DNA of 64,000 nt from assembly GCF_920984665.1 (NCBI RefSeq), contig NZ_CAKLBP010000005.1, forward strand, positions 248,001 through 312,000, read 5' to 3'. Positions 57,000 through 64,000 of this stretch are shown one piece after another (the first letter of the stretch is position 1; the number at the start of each line of letters is the position of its first letter). The translations under genes were made by a program, and so were the position numbers. This DNA is from Pedobacter sp. Leaf170 (GTDB taxonomy: Bacteria; Bacteroidota; Bacteroidia; Sphingobacteriales; Sphingobacteriaceae). The notes below the pieces were generated by a model. The model was given only the letters and a program-made list of their open reading frames with translations, was not told the DNA's origin and searched no databases.

Positions 57000-58436
57000 A
57001 TGCAAAACTACTCCGATACAATAGTTGAAGAAAATTTCAAATCAAGAACCGAACATGATAGCATGGGAGAGATTCAGGTTCCCCTGGCCCGTTATTGGGG
57101 CGCTCAGACAGAGCGATCAAGAAATAATTTTAAAATCGGTCCGCATGCCTCGATGCCAGCAGAAATTATTGAAGCTTTTGGCTTTCTTAAAAAAGCTGCA
57201 GCGTTTGCGAACTATGACCTTAACGTATTATCTGAAGATAAGCGGGATCTGATCTCGCAGGCTTGTGATGAAATCATTTCAGGAGCGCTTTCGGATGAAT
57301 TCCCACTGGTCATCTGGCAGACCGGCTCTGGAACGCAATCCAATATGAATGCAAATGAAGTTATTGCCAATAGGGTTCATGTACTTCAGGGAAATTCGCT
57401 GGGCACAGGTAAGTTATATGTTCATCCGAATGATGATGTCAATAAATCGCAATCATCAAATGATACCTTTCCCACCGCCATGCATATTGCTGCATATAAA
57501 ATTTTGGTAGATGTAACGATTCCCGGAATTCAAAAATTAAGGGATACGCTGAAAGCGAAGTCTGACGATTTCATGGACGTCATTAAAATTGGTCGTACCC
57601 ACCTAATGGATGCAACGCCGTTAACCCTTGGTCAGGAAATTTCGGGTTATGTTTCTCAACTTGATCATGGGCTCCAGGCGTTAAGACACACTTTAGACCA
57701 TTTATCAGAACTTGCTTTAGGCGGAACTGCTGTTGGAACAGGAATGAACACGCCTAAAGGCTATGATGTTGTGGTCGCCAAATATATCGCAGACTTTACC
57801 GGTTTGCCGTTTCGCACGGCGGACAATAAATACGAGGCACTATCCGCACACGATGCAATAGTAGAAAGTCATGGTGCCTTAAAACAGATGGCGGTATCCC
57901 TGATGCATATTGCGTCCAACATACGCATGCTCGCCTCAGGCCCCAGATGCGGAATCGGAGAGCTGCATCTGCCGGAAAACGAACCGGGATCATCCATCAT
58001 GCCCGGAAAGGTTAATCCAACACAGAATGAAGCGGCAACCATGGTTGCCGCCCAGGTGATGGGCAACGATGTTGCCATTACCATAGCAGGTTCCAATGGA
58101 CAGTTTCAGCTAAATGTATTTAAGCCTGTTATGGCGGCCAATTTCCTGCAGTCTGCAAGATTGATAGGAGATGCCTGCCAGTCTTTCAATGAGCACTGCG
58201 CTGTAGGAATAGAACCTAATTATGAAGGGATCAAAAAACATCTGGAAACTTCCCTCATGCTGGTAACAGCCCTTAACCCACACATTGGATACGACAATTC
58301 CGCCAAAGTTGCTAAATCTGCAATGGCTGAACATTTTACTTTGCGGGAAGCAGCTGTCAGACTTGGCCTGTTAACCGATGCGCAGTTTGATGAGTGGGTA
58401 CGCCCGGAGGATATGATTGGTACAATTAAGTCATGA
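57000..58436 (+). CDS. fumC: Class II fumarate hydratase
   Basis: A 478-aa iron-independent, oxygen-stable fumarase that interconverts malate and fumarate. I take the ATG at 57000; the open frame extends to a TTG inside the regulatory region. Family blocks are [52 protein letters not shown] and the signature [15 protein letters not shown]. It heads a run of genes (porin, dicarboxylate transporter, sdhCAB) with tight spacing; the porin ATG overlaps its stop by 4 bp. In this order it can supply fumarate as electron acceptor. Confidence 0.95.
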   Translation: MQNYSDTIVEENFKSRTEHDSMGEIQVPLARYWGAQTERSRNNFKIGPHASMPAEIIEAFGFLKKAAAFANYDLNVLSEDKRDLISQACDEIISGALSDEFPLVIWQTGSGTQSNMNANEVIANRVHVLQGNSLGTGKLYVHPNDDVNKSQSSNDTFPTAMHIAAYKILVDVTIPGIQKLRDTLKAKSDDFMDVIKIGRTHLMDATPLTLGQEISGYVSQLDHGLQALRHTLDHLSELALGGTAVGTGMNTPKGYDVVVAKYIADFTGLPFRTADNKYEALSAHDAIVESHGALKQMAVSLMHIASNIRMLASGPRCGIGELHLPENEPGSSIMPGKVNPTQNEAATMVAAQVMGNDVAITIAGSNGQFQLNVFKPVMAANFLQSARLIGDACQSFNEHCAVGIEPNYEGIKKHLETSLMLVTALNPHIGYDNSAKVAKSAMAEHFTLREAAVRLGLLTDAQFDEWVRPEDMIGTIKS

Positions 58437-59626
58437 AATATAAATCTATAATGAAGCAAACTGCCTCAATGCCCGTTCTGAAATCGCAAGGATTCATATT
58501 CATTGTTTTCTTTCTATTCAGTAGCGTTGCTTTTGCCCAACAAAAAGACCAGACCCGATTGAGCGATACGCTAAAGAACTATTCCGCTTATAAACGGAAG
58601 TTGACATTTGCAGGCGTATTGCAAACAAGGTATGTCCTTGCGCTGGATAAGAATATTGATATCAATGGTAAAAACTTTGATCCTGAAGCTTCCAAAGCGG
58701 TCACGAACTCTTTTTTGGTCAAACGTGCGAGAATAATGGTCAAAGGTGACATCAATGACCACTTTTCAGCAAATATTCTGGCAAACCTTGCCGAATTCAA
58801 CAGCGATCCAGCAAATAAGGTGCTTGAAAATGCCTATATCAAATATTCATTGAACCAGTATTTTCACATTCAAGCTGGTCAGTTTCGCCCGTTTTTTGGC
58901 ATCGAAGATATAATGGCAGTTGACATTATCCGTACGCTGGACTTCTCTAACCAATATTATGCCTTTGGTAAAAATGGCTGGCAAAGTTTTCAGACCGGGC
59001 TATCTGTTTTAGGCAACGTAATCCCCGGAGGGAAAATCAGATATTTCGCAGGGGCTTACAATGGCAACAATAAAAATCAATCATCAGATGATAACAATAC
59101 CAAGAATTTATATGCCAGAGTAGAAACGGATTTGCTCAAAGACTTTACCCTTGGGCTGAATGGTGGTACAGGTAGTCTAGCTGCAAGTGGTCCGGGTAAA
59201 GCTTATGGCGCAGATGCAACAGCGAAGATTCCCTTATCACAAAAATTTGATCTGCTTTTAATGGCAGAATATAAAAAGGGCGCAAATTTTCTTGCCTATA
59301 ATGCGGACAAACAAGCGCAGCGACCTGATATTAATCAATACCAGATGCAGGGCTTTTATTTCTTTCCGACCCTTCGCTATAACCATCAGAGCCGTAGGCT
59401 TCGGGCCTTAGAGTTCTCCTGCCGGTATGAATACTTTGATGAAAACTACAAGCTCGCCAGTAATCTCAGGCAAACACTCATCCCTAATGTGTCATTGATT
59501 TTTGCAGATGATTTCTACGCCGCACTCCAGGTTGGGGTCGCAATCGACCGCTTCAAAAACCAGGTGCCTTTAACGACAGCTTATAACCGTAACCTGGGTT
59601 ACGTTCAGCTACAAATACGCTTTTAA
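58433..59626 (+). CDS. OprO/OprP-type outer-membrane porin
   Basis: A 397-aa outer-membrane barrel with a signal peptide (cleavage near AFAQ) and the phosphate-selective porin O/P pattern ([41 protein letters not shown]-terminal YVQLQIRF ending in F). The start ATG overlaps the fumC stop in ATGA, so translation is coupled. Members carry anions. Next to a DASS carrier, passage of dicarboxylates or other organic anions is more likely here than phosphate alone. Confidence 0.88.
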   Translation: MKYKSIMKQTASMPVLKSQGFIFIVFFLFSSVAFAQQKDQTRLSDTLKNYSAYKRKLTFAGVLQTRYVLALDKNIDINGKNFDPEASKAVTNSFLVKRARIMVKGDINDHFSANILANLAEFNSDPANKVLENAYIKYSLNQYFHIQAGQFRPFFGIEDIMAVDIIRTLDFSNQYYAFGKNGWQSFQTGLSVLGNVIPGGKIRYFAGAYNGNNKNQSSDDNNTKNLYARVETDLLKDFTLGLNGGTGSLAASGPGKAYGADATAKIPLSQKFDLLLMAEYKKGANFLAYNADKQAQRPDINQYQMQGFYFFPTLRYNHQSRRLRALEFSCRYEYFDENYKLASNLRQTLIPNVSLIFADDFYAALQVGVAIDRFKNQVPLTTAYNRNLGYVQLQIRF

Positions 59627-59637
59627 CCTAAACAATC

Positions 59638-61068
59638 ATGAAAGAAATTAATCTAAAATCGCTGATCATCACGGTCCTTGTCGGTGTCGCAATCTGGCTG
59701 GTGCCAGTGCCTGAAGGCGTGAAGCCAAACGCATGGCATTTATTGGCCATTTTTGTAGCCACCATTGTCGGCATCATTTCAAAAGCCGCATCAATGGGTA
59801 CCATGGCCATTATTGGCATTACCCTATGTGCCACTACGCAGGTGCTTGCACCCGGCGATCCTGGTAAATCCATCTTAAACGCATTAAGCGGATTCGGAAA
59901 TTCCACAATCTGGTTGATTGGCCTAGCTTTTTTTATCGCAAGGGGTTTTATCAAAACCGGCCTGGGTACAAGAATAGCCTACAGCTTTATTAAAATATTT
60001 GGCAAAAGCCCCTTGGGCTTGGCTTATGGCCTGAATACCGCCGACCTGATCTTGGCGCCTGCCATTCCCAGTAATACCGCAAGGGCAGGGGGGGTAATTT
60101 TCCCGATCATGAAATCCATCGCGGTAAATATGGGCTCCATACCCGAAAAAGCAGAAACACACCGTAAAATAGGTGCCTTTTTGACTTTAAGCAGCTATAA
60201 TGCCAACATGATTACTTCAGTGATGTTCCTGACTGCTACGGCAAGTAATCCCATGGCACAAAAGTTTGCAAGGGATCTGGGCGTTACCATCACTTGGGGT
60301 AGCTGGGCAATTGCCGCCCTGGTTCCGGGACTGGTTTGTTTCATCCTGGTACCCTTGTTTTTATATAAGGTTTTTCCCCCTGAATTAAAGGAAACCGAGG
60401 AAGCACCGGCGATTGCCGCAAAGCAATTGAAGGAAATGGGCCCGATGACGATTAAAGAATGGCTGATGGTTGCCACCTTTATTATTCTTTTGGTACTCTG
60501 GATATTCGGAAATCTGTTTGCGATTGACGCGACCACAGGCGCCTTAATAGGTCTTTGCATCCTGCTATTGTGTGGCGTACTGACCTGGGAAGATGTTAAA
60601 TCTGAAAAAGGTGCCTGGGATACCATCGTGTGGTTTTCCTCTCTGGTCATGATGGGATCGTTCCTGAATTCCCTGGGTTTTATCGGATGGTTCGGCGAGC
60701 TTGTAGGAGGGCAAATGAAAAACTTAAGCTGGCAGCTTGCTTTTCCGGTGATCATTCTGGTCTACTCTTATTGCCACTATATGTTTGCCAGCGCAACCGC
60801 GCAGGTCGCGGCCATGTATTCGGTATTTCTGGCCGTAGGAATCGCGGTTGGCGTACCGGGAACAATGCTTGCTATTTTTCTTGGTGCCTGTGCATCGCTC
60901 ATGGGATCGCTTACCCATTACGGCCATGGTCCGGCACCGATATTTTTCGGAAGTACTTACGTTGATTTGAAGGACTGGTGGAAGCAGGGCTTTTTTATGA
61001 GCGTACTCTTCCTGCTGGTTTGGTTTATCGTAGGCGGGATGTGGTGGAAAGTTATCGGTCTTTGGTAG
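59638..61068 (+). CDS. DASS family dicarboxylate/anion transporter (SLC13-like)
   Basis: A 476-aa inner-membrane carrier with about eleven to twelve hydrophobic segments, of the divalent-anion:Na+ symporter / CitT type. The repeat motifs are visible in PAIPSNTARAGGVIFPI and near the C-terminus (ASATAQVAAMYSVFLAVG). Substrates of the family include succinate, malate, fumarate, citrate and tartrate. It lies 11 bp after the porin gene and before sdhC, so it probably exchanges or imports C4-dicarboxylates for the respiratory enzymes of the same operon. Confidence 0.9.
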   Translation: MKEINLKSLIITVLVGVAIWLVPVPEGVKPNAWHLLAIFVATIVGIISKAASMGTMAIIGITLCATTQVLAPGDPGKSILNALSGFGNSTIWLIGLAFFIARGFIKTGLGTRIAYSFIKIFGKSPLGLAYGLNTADLILAPAIPSNTARAGGVIFPIMKSIAVNMGSIPEKAETHRKIGAFLTLSSYNANMITSVMFLTATASNPMAQKFARDLGVTITWGSWAIAALVPGLVCFILVPLFLYKVFPPELKETEEAPAIAAKQLKEMGPMTIKEWLMVATFIILLVLWIFGNLFAIDATTGALIGLCILLLCGVLTWEDVKSEKGAWDTIVWFSSLVMMGSFLNSLGFIGWFGELVGGQMKNLSWQLAFPVIILVYSYCHYMFASATAQVAAMYSVFLAVGIAVGVPGTMLAIFLGACASLMGSLTHYGHGPAPIFFGSTYVDLKDWWKQGFFMSVLFLLVWFIVGGMWWKVIGLW

Positions 61069-61105
61069 CTAATCAGCATCATTTTAAAAATTGAAACATT
61101 CAACT

Positions 61106-61771
61106 ATGAAACAAACAACATTAATTTATAAGCTGATCATGGCGCTCACGGGGCTCTTCCTCTGCTTCTTTCTGATCATCCACTTATTGGGGAATCTCCA
61201 GCTGCTTTCACCACCTGAGCTGGCGAGGGAACAATTCAACTGGTATTCTCATCTGCTATCCGGAAACATAGTCATCAAGATCATATCATATGTGCTTTAT
61301 CTTTCCATTATCGCACATGCGGTTTATGCATTGATTATCACAAGAGTGAATGCAAAAGCGAAGGGCAGTAAATACGTCTACGATAATCGCAGCGAGGTAA
61401 GTTCATGGAACAGCCGAAACATGGGGATATTGGGTACCATTATATTGATCTTTTTGATCATCCATTTTAAGGATTATTGGTACATCTATAAATTTGGAAA
61501 CCTTCCGCTAGATGCTGATGGAAATAAAAATCTATACACCATCGTCATCACTTCCTTTCAGCAAGCCTGGTATGTCATCCTCTATGAACTATCATTCATT
61601 GCTTTAGGATTCCACCTGCTTCATGGGTTTTTTAGTGCGGCCAGAACATTGGGACTATATCACCGTAGATATGCGCAGGCCATTCGCATTGTCGGATGGA
61701 TTTATTCCCTGGCGATAACCCTGGGCTTTATGCTTATACCCATTTACATTTATTTTAATCTAAATTCCTAA
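61106..61771 (+). CDS. sdhC: Succinate dehydrogenase/fumarate reductase cytochrome b subunit
   Basis: A 221-aa membrane anchor of the B-type with five helices carrying heme b. I start at the ATG at 61106, five codons after a TTG. Conserved histidines lie in [25 protein letters not shown] and GFHLLHGF. It overlaps sdhA by 1 bp (TAATG). A single anchor subunit with five helices is typical for Bacteroidota and Wolinella/Bacillus enzymes that use menaquinone and can work in the fumarate-reducing direction. Confidence 0.93.
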   Translation: MKQTTLIYKLIMALTGLFLCFFLIIHLLGNLQLLSPPELAREQFNWYSHLLSGNIVIKIISYVLYLSIIAHAVYALIITRVNAKAKGSKYVYDNRSEVSSWNSRNMGILGTIILIFLIIHFKDYWYIYKFGNLPLDADGNKNLYTIVITSFQQAWYVILYELSFIALGFHLLHGFFSAARTLGLYHRRYAQAIRIVGWIYSLAITLGFMLIPIYIYFNLNS

Positions 61772-63681
61772 TGATAGACGCTAAAATTCCGGCAGGTAAT
61801 CTTGCTGATAAATGGAGCAATTACAAAGACCGCTCTAAGCTGATCAATCCGGCCAACAGAAAAAAACTGGATATCATTGTTGTTGGAACCGGCCTGGCTG
61901 GTTCCTCATGTGCTGCAAGCCTTGCTGAACAGGGATACAACGTCAAAACCTTTTGTTTTCAGGATTCAGCCCGCAGAGCTCACTCCGTTGCAGCACAAGG
62001 CGGGGTAAATGCTGCAAAAAACTATAAAAATGATGGAGACAGCGTTTATCGCATGTTTTATGACACAATAAAAGGCGGCGACTTTCGATCAAGGGAAGCA
62101 AATGTCTACCGGTTAGCAGAATGTTCATTGGCATTAATCGACCAGGCAGTTGCCCAGGGCGTACCTTTCGCAAGAGAATATGCAGGCTATTTGAGCAACC
62201 GTTCATTTGGTGGGGTTCAGGTATCCAGAACATTTTATGCCCGGGGTCAGACCGGACAACAGTTATTGATCGGCGCCTACCAGGCATTGATGCGGCAGGA
62301 ATCATTGGGTAAGGTAAAAACCTATACCCGGCATGAAATGCTTGATCTGGTATTAGTCGATGGTAAGGCAAAGGGCATTATTGCCCGTAACCTGGAAACC
62401 GGCGAAATTGAACGTCATGCCGCCAATGCGGTGGTGCTGGCAACTGGAGGCTACGGAAAAGTTTACTATTTGTCAACCCTTGCCATGGGCTGCAATACCT
62501 CGGCAATCTGGAGGGCACACAAAAAAGGTGCATTAATGTCAGGGGTAAGCTGGATTCAGTTTCATCCAACCTGTCTGCCACAAATTGGTGAAACACAGTC
62601 TAAGTTGACCTTGATGTCTGAATCGCTTCGTAATGATGGCAGGATCTGGGTGCCTAAAAAAGCAGGTGATGAGCGTGTGCCAAATGAAATACCAGAGGAG
62701 GAAAGAGATTACTACCTGGAAAGGCGTTATCCTACTTTTGGCAATCTTTCTCCAAGGGACATTTCCTCAAGGGCGGCCAAAGAGCGTATTGATGCCGGAT
62801 GTGGTCTGGGACCAATGAAAAATGCGGTTTGCCTGGACTTTTCAAAAGCCTTAAAAGAACAGGGGAGGGACAAGATTGAGGAGAAATATGGCAACCTGTT
62901 TCGGATGTACGAAAAGATAAATGGTATTGATGCATATAAAGAACCCATGCTGATTTCACCTGCTGCCCATTTCACTATGGGTGGTCTTTGGGTGGACTAT
63001 GAGCTGATGACTTCGATTCCAGGGCTATTTGCATTGGGTGAAGCTAATTTTTCTGATCATGGAGCCAACCGCCTTGGTGCAAATTCACTCCTGCAATCCT
63101 GCGTGGACGGTTATTTCATTGCACCCTATACCATTCCAAATTATCTTTCAGCAGAATTAAAAGCAGAAAAAGTAACCATAGACCATCCTGCATTTTCTGA
63201 ATCAGAGCAAATGATCAGAGAACAACTTGATAGGTTCATGAATGTGCAGGGGCACCTGTCAGCGGATCATTTCCATAAGACCCTGGGTAAACTGCTTTAT
63301 GATAAATGCGGGCTGTCCAGAACCAGGGAAAGCCTGGAGCAGGCCATCATTGAAATCAAGGCATTAAAGAAATCCTTTGATCATGAACTGAAAATTACCG
63401 GCGATCAACAGGTGAATTCCGAGCTTGAAAAGGCAGGGCGTGTGGCTGACTTTTTGGAACTGGGGATATTGATGTGTTACGATGCCCTTCAGCGTGAGGA
63501 ATCCTGCGGAGCACATTTTAGGGAAGAATTTCAGACCGCAGATGGTGAGGCTGTTCGTAATGACGAAGATTTCTGTTACGTCTCCGCCTGGGAATGGAAA
63601 GGTGAAGATCAGCCGCCGGAGTTGCATAAAGAACCGCTTGTTTTTGAAACCGTTGAACTGACCGTCAGAAGCTATAAATAA
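61771..63681 (+). CDS. sdhA: Succinate dehydrogenase/fumarate reductase flavoprotein subunit
   Basis: A 636-aa FAD subunit. The N-terminal Rossmann motif is [17 protein letters not shown], the covalent FAD histidine lies in [10 protein letters not shown], and the active-site His and Arg are in QFHPTCLP and [31 protein letters not shown] is the family C-terminal FAD block. The length fits B-type enzymes. Start and spacing are set by the 1-bp overlap with sdhC. Direction of catalysis cannot be told from sequence. The location in an anaerobic-type regulon makes fumarate reduction plausible. Confidence 0.95.
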   Translation: MIDAKIPAGNLADKWSNYKDRSKLINPANRKKLDIIVVGTGLAGSSCAASLAEQGYNVKTFCFQDSARRAHSVAAQGGVNAAKNYKNDGDSVYRMFYDTIKGGDFRSREANVYRLAECSLALIDQAVAQGVPFAREYAGYLSNRSFGGVQVSRTFYARGQTGQQLLIGAYQALMRQESLGKVKTYTRHEMLDLVLVDGKAKGIIARNLETGEIERHAANAVVLATGGYGKVYYLSTLAMGCNTSAIWRAHKKGALMSGVSWIQFHPTCLPQIGETQSKLTLMSESLRNDGRIWVPKKAGDERVPNEIPEEERDYYLERRYPTFGNLSPRDISSRAAKERIDAGCGLGPMKNAVCLDFSKALKEQGRDKIEEKYGNLFRMYEKINGIDAYKEPMLISPAAHFTMGGLWVDYELMTSIPGLFALGEANFSDHGANRLGANSLLQSCVDGYFIAPYTIPNYLSAELKAEKVTIDHPAFSESEQMIREQLDRFMNVQGHLSADHFHKTLGKLLYDKCGLSRTRESLEQAIIEIKALKKSFDHELKITGDQQVNSELEKAGRVADFLELGILMCYDALQREESCGAHFREEFQTADGEAVRNDEDFCYVSAWEWKGEDQPPELHKEPLVFETVELTVRSYK

Positions 63682-63701
63682 AAACTAAAACGAATTACAT
63701 T

Positions 63702-64000
63702 ATGAAATTAAAGTTGAAAATCTGGCGTCAGGAAAACCGTGAAGCAAAAGGAAATATAATAAGCTACGACGTTGAAGGGATTTCCGAGCACATGTCCTTT
63801 TTGGAAATGCTCGACCTTTTGAATGAGCGGTTGATTAAGCAAGGGGAAAGGGTGATTGAATTCGATCACGACTGCAGGGAAGGAATCTGCGGCGCCTGCG
63901 GGATGATGATTAATGGTAGGGCACACGGGCCATTAAGCGGAACTACAACTTGTCAGCTGCACATGCGAAGTTTTAAGGACGGGGAAACGGTCTACATCGA
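63702..64000 (+). CDS. sdhB: Succinate dehydrogenase/fumarate reductase iron-sulfur subunit (partial, cut by window end)
   Basis: The first 99 or so codons of the iron-sulfur subunit; the frame is open to the window edge. It starts [13 protein letters not shown] and carries the [2Fe-2S] ligands in [10 protein letters not shown] and the following THR/CQLHMR region. It begins 20 bp after sdhA and completes sdhCAB. The cubane and 3Fe-4S parts lie outside the window. Confidence 0.93.
   Translation, partial: MKLKLKIWRQENREAKGNIISYDVEGISEHMSFLEMLDLLNERLIKQGERVIEFDHDCREGICGACGMMINGRAHGPLSGTTTCQLHMRSFKDGETVYI

Noticed and set aside
1..64000. CRISPR arrays, tRNA or rRNA genes, insertion sequences
   Set aside because: No regularly spaced repeats, cloverleaf-like segments, rRNA stretches, terminal inverted repeats or transposase frames were seen.

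Overview
The window comes from a Bacteroidota chromosome, most likely a soil or plant-associated member of the Sphingobacteriaceae (Pedobacter/Mucilaginibacter-like). Supporting signs are the SusC/SusD pair, a hybrid two-component system (HTCS) with a periplasmic propeller sensor, AT-rich DNA, few Shine-Dalgarno sequences, GH95/GH43/CE8 carbohydrate enzymes and a B-type succinate dehydrogenase. I see no rRNA, tRNA, CRISPR array, transposase or integrase.

Left part (about 0.3-15.5 kb): mostly plus-strand genes for an AraC regulator, secreted or periplasmic peptidases (DUF885, S9), an amino-acid permease, two tandem M24 Xaa-Pro aminopeptidases and a large secreted multidomain GH43 enzyme. A DUF4260 membrane protein and a Crp/Fnr regulator lie on the minus strand.

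Middle part (about 16.3-36.5 kb): a plant cell-wall polysaccharide utilisation region. It holds xylulokinase and xylose isomerase, a LacI-type repressor, an HTCS, a GH95 enzyme, SusC/SusD, a LUD-like protein, a CE8 pectinesterase and a formylglycine-generating-enzyme-like lipoprotein. A 14-bp LacI-type operator core occurs identically before xylB and before susC, which links xylose catabolism to glycan import. A 13-bp identical element precedes both GH95 and susC.

Right part (about 37.4-64 kb, G+C higher by eye): it reads as an oxygen- or energy-limitation island. A FixL-like PAS histidine kinase, which keeps the His and Arg positions expected of a heme-binding PAS, is paired with a response regulator that fuses a receiver to a cNMP-binding domain and a Crp/FNR winged helix. 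Around them are an Mla-type lipid transport trio, GH130, three tandem universal stress proteins, a P2A-type cation ATPase, phosphoketolase, a BON protein, a GT35-like protein lacking the PLP lysine, an L,D-transpeptidase, fumarase, an OprO/P-type porin, a DASS dicarboxylate transporter and sdhCAB (sdhB runs off the window).

The main discovery is a set of nine dyads of the form TGAY-N4-RTCA (Crp/FNR geometry, TGA-N6-TCA) in the roughly 1.6 kb of intergenic DNA of this island. About 0.1 would be expected by chance. They lie upstream of mlaE, USP1, the ATPase and kinase, phosphoketolase, USP3, the L,D-transpeptidase and fumC, and two pairs sit exactly 22 bp apart. The receiver-Crp hybrid carries the E-x-x-S-R recognition residues of FNR-like proteins and is the obvious candidate to bind them. 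I infer a compact FixL/(FixJ-FixK fusion) regulon that resembles the mycobacterial DosR regulon in content (USPs plus a P-type ATPase) but is built from unrelated regulators.
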